This document shows positions 39,401 to 48,400 of a DNA stretch of 64,000 nucleotides, piece after piece. The notes beneath the pieces are model-generated. The model made no database searches. It worked only from the letters and a program-made list of their open reading frames with translations, and was not told where the DNA came from. The stretch is from Protonemura montana (lineage: Eukaryota > Arthropoda > Insecta > Plecoptera > Nemouridae). Made by a program: the position numbers and the translations under genes. The DNA lies in NCBI GenBank assembly GCA_947568835.1, contig OX387609.1, forward strand, positions 1,182,001 to 1,246,000, given 5' to 3'. Each line of letters starts with the position of its first letter. Position 1 is the stretch's first letter.

Positions 39401-42400
39401 CAAGGTCCATCAATTTGTCCACCAACCCTCCTCCACTTGATGCATCTCACCATCTTGACATTCTACGCCGTGGAATGCACCGTGACACGTCACCCATAAA
39501 GTACCTTCATTTCAATAACCACTTCTTCAGCGCACAAGAACCAAACGGGAACAAAAACTTGTCACTCGGCTAGCCTCGTGCAACTTCGCTCGAGCGCAAA
39601 ACTTTATTAATAACTTTATCAAGCTTGGCTAGCGAATTTCATGAGAACAATGAGACGTTGTTATTAGTTGATAACTATGGTAACTATGGTAACTATGGTG
39701 TCGTCGCCAGGGTGCAAGTAACCTGGCGGTGATATGCAGGGAAGTGGAGCAAGCAAGCAAGCGATGATTGCTTCATTTAACAAATTACACAGCGTAGCAA
39801 AAGAGTATCGCCGTCTAATTATTACAAGTAATTAATATTTTATATTGGAAACTTGTAATTATGGTGCGTGTGTTTTTGCAAGGAAGTTGTTATGTAAATT
39901 AGTTTGACCTGAATGATAATTAGCGGGCTTTGCATCGATGAAGAAGAATGTTCAAGTCATTTTATTCTGTGCTAACGTCCCGCTTGGAGGTGATAGTTGA
40001 TTGGTGAAATTATATTCAAAGTTTTCTGCGACAATGTCGTTCATATTGTTGGTGTTTAGAGGAAATATTTGATTGCGTATCAAGAAAGTTAATCAAATGT
40101 TTTTTTTTTTTTTTGAGGTTGAAATGAACCTGCTAAGATATTTAAACCGAACGGTTTGTTGTGTTGGTAACACCGGTTCTCATATAATCACTGAAGTTAA
40201 GCAACACTGCGCTGGGTCAGGTATTGGATGGGTGACCATCATACACATGACCAGTTTTGTTCGGGAGAGAGGTTGGAGGGATGAAAGTTAAGCAACACTG
40301 CGCTGGGTCAGGTATTGGATGGGTGACCATCATACACATGACCAGTTCTGTTTGGGAGAGAGGTTGGAGGGATGAAAGTTAAGCAACACTGCGCTGGGTC
40401 AGGTATTGGATGGGTGACCATCATACACATGACCAGCTCTGTTCGGGAGAGAGGTTGGAGGAATGAAAGTTAAGCAACACTGCACTGAGTCAGGTATTGA
40501 ATGGGTGACCATCATACACATGACCAGTTCTCTTCGGGAGAGAGGTTGGAGGGATGAAAGTTAAGCAACACTGCGCTGGGTCAGGTATTGGATGGGTGAC
40601 CATCATACACATGACCAGTTCTGTTCGGGAGAGAGGTTGGAGGGATGAAAGTTAAGCAACACTGCGCTGGGTCAGGTATTAGATGTGTGACCATCATACA
40701 CATGACCAGTTCTGTTCGGGAGAGAGGTTGGAGGGATGAAAGTTAAGCAACACTGCGCTGGGTCAGGTATTGGATGGATGACCATCATACACATGATCAG
40801 TTCTGTTCGGGGGAGAGGTTGGAGGGATGAAAGTTAAGCAACACTGCGCTGAGTCAGGTATTGGATGGGTGGCCATCATACACATGACCAGTTCTGTTCG
40901 GGGGAGAGGTTGGAGGGATGAAAGTTAAGCAACACTGCGCTGGGTCAGGTATTGGATGGATGACCATCATACACATGATCAGTTCTGTTCGGGGGAGAGG
41001 TTGGAGGGATGAAAGTTAGTACAGCAACTTCACTCGCCTTGCTTGTCAACCTCTCGACAGCATGGATTTGTGCAGGAATCCTGTTGTTCGCGTTGTACCG
41101 TCCTTCGGAAGGGACGTTAAGCCGGTGGTCCTCTTGGTCTTCGACAGGAGTAGGCTACGTGCCGGCACCGGGTTTCCTTTCCTCCCTTCTAGGCTAGGTT
41201 AGGTTCATCATCATCCACTCATTCACCGACACCATTAGACCAGTGCCGCATGGCCAGATGTTAAAACAGTGCGTCGTTAAACACCACAAATAATAATAAT
41301 AAGATATTTAGAAGAGCATCGGTATTTAATTTTATTGTATTTAAACTTTAAAGAACCTACGAATTTAAGATTGGTACTTGTGTCTTTTACGCTCTTTTAA
41401 GAAATTGCCAGCGTCAAGAAAGTATTCTTAATAGATAATCTGTTTTTTTTGGTTTCTCTTGTAATGCTTCTAAAGGTGTTCGTCCAGTATGAGGTTGGTA
41501 TTTTATGAGGTTGGTATTTTATGAGGTTGGTATTTTATGAGGTTGGTATTTTATGAGGTTGGTATTTTATGAGGAACGTACTTTGGAGAAAAAACACTGG
41601 CTTTCCGAGCATAATTAGTTGGGAACGAATGACACAAGATTTTCCCTCATCACTGTCATGACAGCACCTGTCACAGGAAAATGAGGTGAAATTAACAAAG
41701 ATGGCCGCCATGTTCCTGCGACTAAGTCAGCGGAAGGATTAACATTATCCACCAAACAAGGTGTAATGAAGGAAACTTTTTGTGTTGACAGGTTTTTTTG
41801 TTAAAAAAGGGAAATTAAACTTTTCTTTTGTTAAACTTTGGAAATTAAATCTAGATTGACGTGAAACTTAATTTGTTTGGGATTTAGTTTCGAAATTTTG
41901 TTCGATTTTGAGCCTGTTTGTCGTGGTTTAGGAAAAGTTGTCGAGTAATAAGAAAAAAATGAGTCGAGTTTAAAAATTACTAGACGCTGTATCCGTTGTG
42001 AAATACTCGCAAAGAGATTTCAGATGCAGTCTTTCTTTTTTATGAAAATCGCTACACGCAGGGAATTTAACCTGGAAGAGAAATTCCAGGCCAATAAATG
42101 GCTAAATACTCTGGATAAAAGCTGGGAACTGGATAGCTTTGAGTCTGGAAGAATTTCCTGTCTGAATTCGAGAGCAATTCGCGCGGTGATGAGCGTAATT
42201 ACATTTCCTATGGCAAAAGAAATAAAAACATTTACAAGCGAGATGATTTTTATATCTGCCTGTAGAATGGAGCTTCTATTCCCTGTTTTTTTGTGTGGTC
42301 ACAGGATATTCCTGTAAATCTATTTACAACGTCGATACACAAACGCAGTTTCCCGGCAAGAAAAGTTTAACCGGTCTGGAAAACTAGGATACGTTTATCT

Positions 42401-45400
42401 CTTCTTGCCAGTAATGAAAAAGATGGACCAATTCTGGGAAACAGCTTAAAAACGAACTCCCGAAAGGAAATTATATGTCTCCAGAGAAAGCTATGTCTCG
42501 TACATCTTGAAATTCGGGACGCTCTACAGAAAAATAAAAACAAATAAAAAAAGCATCTCGACATTCACTTTATTGCTTGGTGGTTTTGAAGTACAGACAA
42601 AAAGTACATCGAGTTACTGTAAGGGACAACATTTTCCAGTTCCTAGAACTAACAAACAAATAAGAGCTAATAGAGCTGCAAACAAATATATAATAATATG
42701 TCAGTTTTCTGCATATTTTTCCCCGCTTTTCCATTTCTGTTTTCTGTATTTCCTCCTATCCTGGCTTGACTGCACCCGTATTTGCATGCATGTCGACTGG
42801 TATTTTGTGGCCGTGTGGGGTTTGTTTCATGTGTAGCCCGTGCCATGCGAATACAGGATAGAGTCATTGGTCTCTGTGCCGTTCTCTGTGCCGGTCTCTG
42901 GCCCATGGCCCTTTGATCCTTAACATCAACATAATTGAAGGAAACTGGAAATAACCGAAAGCGAAGCGACGTAGAAACGGCGGAGGCAAAATGGCGTCCG
43001 GTCAACGAGCTCATTTACATTCTAGCGAAAATTTCGACCAGTTTGTGGCTGTTTTGCAGTTTTTTTTTTTTTTACCGTTTTGGGAATTTCGGAAGAATTG
43101 CTGGAGTCTTGTTTTGCGAAACTTGGTTTTGTGATCTCTGGTTTGATTGGATTTCACGCTCGTGGATTGCGTTGGCGTCCTTGTCTAGAGTGAGACAGAT
43201 ACAGATATTTTCTACGCTGTGTGAAGGTCACGGGAATCAACTGTGATCTTCTTCCAAGCATTTAGTTTTTCTTCTTGGGAGATGATGTTTTGTGCCACTG
43301 TTCAAAATTAACTCTGGTTTTTTAAACATTTCGATACTTCCAGAAAAACACCTATACTTTCATATCAACCTCAAGATTTAATTGTTTACGGAGTGTAGTA
43401 TGTATGCCCAAATTCCCATATGCCCATTTGCCCATATGACCATTTACCCAAATGATAACTCATATGCCAATACATTACAACCCATCTAATGGCACTTCTT
43501 GTTGCCTACCACGATAGCAATAACTGTTGCTTTCAATTATGCATTAATTTTACTTTTCAACACCTGAAGTGGTGCGATTTTTTAATAAAATGAGATGCCG
43601 GGCGAATTCGCCAGAATCGCCTGACTTACAATATTTTAGCTTCAAGATAAAATCCGAAGAGAAAACCATTAAAATTAAATTCTTTTGTAATAAAACTAAA
43701 AGTAAACGACGCAATCTCCATCATAACAACAAAGTGCAGCTGCTTGGTAAAACTTGAAAATACCACAACATGCATCGTGGTCATAATACCAGGGTATTTT
43801 ATCCGTGCGTTGGCTAGAGTACATATTCAATATCATACCTTATTACGTTTGGACTAGATTTCCCATTCAAAGCACGCGCTGACTCCGTATGCATACATTG
43901 GACAAAGATGTTCGACGATTATTTAAGCATAAACTATCTCTTTATGTGAACGGAGTTCGAGTAACCCAGATACTATCTTCTTATTTAAAGGTTACCCATA
44001 GATAGTTTTGGGATTATCAGAGTAGCATTCGAGCTTGCAGGATGAGTTGAGATGGAATTGAAGATAAGAAAATGAGGTTGTTCAGCTGCAATTCAAATAA
44101 AGCTTAGTCAGGAGAAATGCACTATTATACGGAGCAAATCTGCAAAGCTGATTTTAAAGAGAATTTCCAATGTGACAGGCTCTAGGTGCTGTTCGTTGTG
44201 ATTTTCATTATAAGCCGACAGCGCTGCACTTTTTGACAGCTGCATTACGCTGGCGAATATTTGAAGATAATCGCTCATGTTTACGAAAACTTGCAGCAGC
44301 GCTGTCAAGATATGTTGGGGCACGCGAGACTTGGAACGTGTCTCATTATTTTGAGTGTAACAAAGAAAAGTATTTTTATATTTGTAAGACAAACAGTCTT
44401 TCCATGTTGCTTGGAATAAGAAATGTAACAAGTATTTTTATGGCAAACAATGTATTTTTAGCAGTACTGCCTGCCTTTACCTCGGCTTTCAAGAAAATGA
44501 TTTTATTCCCAAAATTGGTATCGCCTAGCCTTGCAGTGGCCAACAGTTGAACTGTGTAAATACTCTGGTTTGGCGACAACGAACGCAATTCCCCTGTGTG
44601 TTAAATGTCGCCACCAAAGAGTGGCAACAAACTCTCGACACTGAGCAAGAACCGCGACTTCGTGCTGCGAAATGTTTACCAACACACACTCGGCTTCCCG
44701 ACTCGAGGCAACCACATTCTCATCTGCCTCAAAGTGAAACAGAAACTATTGCCGGAGAAACTCACAAATCTTGTCTAGCAATCCAGGTTTACCTTCTCTT
44801 TAAGAGGGAACAGCGGCGTAGTGACATGCTCAAAGAATTTAACTGATTGTTAGTTATTGCCGGGACGTATTGTTGTCAAAAGAAGGTTAAACCCACCCGT
44901 GGTCGCAATTGTAATGATAATTATCACCAGTTTTAAATCTTCCCTTAGATACGGTAACCAAATTGCGTCTAAAGTTGAGATCCACGCCAATATTAGTGAT
45001 TATTGAGACCTAACTTCAGTTTTCCATTGCCGTTAGACAGTTATTGTAATTATTCTAATTTATGGTAAACATGTAGATCATTGAGCTCAATAAAAATGGA
45101 GAAGATGCCACGAAATCTGGGAAGTATCACTGAAACCTTCATTTAATGCGGTTTTTAAATCCAAGAAAGTGACATCTGTCATGTTCTGAATAAACCCCAC
45201 CGCTCGCCACCAATTGTACTTTTTTCCTTGAAATTAATAACGTCTAATTTTGAGTTTGTGAAAATATTCCTAGCTGAGCTCGCGTGCTAAATTAATGCCG
45301 TAAGAGCAATTATTCTTGAACACATCTCAACATTGATCAAGTGTATCTGTCTCTTAACTAGCATAGCAGCATTTACTCAGCAGAATTGCGAAATCAACTC

Positions 45401-48400
45401 AAGGCTGCAACGGAAGTTGTTTGATTAAAACGTTTGATTAGCAATTCCAGGCGAATCACACAAATAAACTCAGTTATTTATTAATTTTTTTACTATCGAC
45501 GCATTTAACATACCATAAGAGAGCGACTAGCACGACTGTAATGGCACGGTTTAATGTACTAGGCCTGTGCCACCACTATCCTGCGTCTCTGCGTTCAACT
45601 GCTAAGTACATGTGTTCACTTGGCCGAGTCGTAACGTCTTGGGTAATTGCTCAGGGGCTAATAAAGCGGGCTTACTCATTGGATTACGAACATGAATGGT
45701 GTTAAAACTAGGGACTTAACAGACTTTGCGAGATATATTCCGCCGTGTTGAATGTTCCAGGCGTGCTAATAACTTTGTTCCATGTTGTTGGGAATGAGGT
45801 TTTAGGTGTGGTTTTGTATTCGGGATTTGTTTATTAAAATGTAATAATGCACTGTGTGTACCGAGAGATGAGGTAAAGTTTCCGTGATGGCTGCTTTTGA
45901 AACGGTTGAAACTAGTTATTTGTAAAATGAATTATTTAAATGTGAACTCGTGTTCTAGATCTGTTGGATTTAATCATGCGGATGCTGCGAGTGTTTTTTT
46001 TTTTTTAGCTCTTGACAAAATTTGCAGGCGACGAAATTGGCTGTTGCTGATTAATTATTGAAATGTGAAATAGTCAGTTTTTTTTTTAATGTACATTCAG
46101 TTGATTGCTTTGCTATTGCGTCTGATTTTTTTATTTTCGCTTAGGCTTAGTATCGATGCTGAGTCCAAAGAATGTTTCATTCATTTTTCGATATCTGTTG
46201 TCGCGTGGTAATTTAATTGGCAATTATCTAGTTGTTTCGAGAATTCTCTTGCTTTAAAGTCAAGTGATTAGAAAACAGAATTTTTTGGCAAACTCTCATT
46301 TGCAAGGGTAATAACAACTAAAAATCAATTGCTCGTTATTTTAATTGGGACTTTATTTAGGTCCAGTAAAGTCATGATCATTCATTCCGATCAAACGTGA
46401 ACGTGTCCAAGCTGTTTCAATAAAACAATACTCGATCCAGTTCGGAAGAGAACGTTGAAGCAACACGCCTTGTTCACGCAACTATGTCCGGGAACTTGAA
46501 ACAAATAATTTCACGAAACTAGCAAAAATACTTTGTTACCAAATGACAGAAATAACAACATATAAAACCCACTTTCTTAAAACAATGAGTCTGAGTCGAT
46601 GATCTGTGTAATTGATATCAATTAACGCTCTGTAACGACATATTAGTTAGAGCAACGAGTTAAAACTATTCGAATCATTTTGACCACATGAGGACTTCTA
46701 TCTTCAGATATCTTCCGTCAAGTCCAACAGACCCTTCAAACAATTTACTGAAGCGAATCTCTCGGCAATATTTGCAATCACTGAATTCATTCATCGACTG
46801 CGACTATCCGGCAGCTTTGTAAAATGCACTTTACTTGATCTTCGAGTAATTCAATCTCTCGTATTCAACCTGGTGGCTAATTGAGTGGCTCGTGAAATGA
46901 GATGATTCGATTGGTGCAAGTCCTGGGCAAGTCAGGAATGGCACGATCTGATAATTAGCTTGCTTCAAGTAGTTGAAGAAGAGACTGGAATTTACTGGGG
47001 AAACCAAACACCTGCAAACATTTCAAGGTATTTGAGCGTGAATGTCAAGAAAGTAAGCGTTTCTTGCCATTGTTGGCTGATCGTGGATCAGTAAAATGCA
47101 CTTCCCCAGATACGTTAAGATCTGCCATCTATGAAAAATGCCGGGCAACATTTCAACGTGCGGTTGGACTTTAAAAGTGCATGACATATCATGTTTCAGT
47201 TTTTACGACGTTTCTTCTGCTGTTGAAACCACGAAATATGGAAAGAAATTTCGAGCTTCAGTCGAAGTTTTCGTTTTGCTTTCAAGTTGCAGGAAATAAC
47301 TTCGCGAAGTATCGGGTTGTTAGCAAGGATCATCTTGTCTGTTAATAGCCATCATGACCAGAAGGCGAGTTGGGATAAGTTTAGACACAAGACTCAAGAA
47401 AAACGCCTCGAGTGAAGGGAGGAACGACCTACATATATTTTTAATTTCATGCTTTTTAGTGAAAACGTATGCTTTTGTGGTAAATTTGAGATAAAAATAC
47501 CGCGGGTTACATAATAAACTCCCACCATATAAAATTTTTTTTATGAGAGTAGCCTCATTGCCCTCGAGCCCTTCTTCAGTTGCAATCTATTTTCGAGTCT
47601 TCGGGTTTCCTTTTCATCTTTCTTCATTCTTTTGAGAGGTTTGAAAATGTTTGTGTCTTAATTTTAAACCTTACTCCTTTCAGAAGCAACCTCCAACCTC
47701 TCTCCCGAACAGAACTGGTCATGTGTATAGTGGTCACCCATCCAATACCTGAGTTGCTTAACTTTCATCCCTCCAACCTCTCTCTCAAACAGAACTGGTC
47801 ATGTGTATGATGGTCACCCATCCAATACCTGACCCAGCGCAGTGTTGCTTAACTTTCATCTCTCCAACCTCTCTTTCGAACAGAACTGGTCATGTGTATG
47901 ATGGTCACCTATCCAATACCTGACCCAGCGCAGTGTTGCTTAACTTTCATCCCTCTAACCTCTCTCCCGAACAGAACTGGTCATGTGTATGATGGTCACC
48001 CATCCAATACCTGACCCAGCGCAGTGTTGCTTAACTTTCATCCCTCCAACCTCTCTCCCGAACAGAACTGGTCATGTGTATGATGGTCACACATCCAATA
48101 CCTGACCCAGCGCAGTGTTGCTTAACTTTCATCCCTCTAACCTCTCTCCCGAACAGAACTGGTCATGTGTATGATGGTCATGTGTATGATGGTCATGTGT
48201 ATGATGGTCACTTGTATGATGGTCATGTGTATGATGGTCATGTGTATGATGGTCATGTGTATGATGGTCATGTGTATGATGGTCATGTGTATGATGGTCA
48301 TGTGTATGATGGTCATGTGTATGATGGTCATGTGTATGATGGTCATGTATATGATGGTCATGTGTATGATGGTCATGTGTATGATGGTAATGTGTATGAT

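Noticed and set aside
40165..41015. Functional 5S rRNA genes in a cluster
   Set aside because: The 91-bp units lack the 5' third and 3' end of 5S rRNA and share a SINE tail. They are promoter-bearing fragments, not genes.
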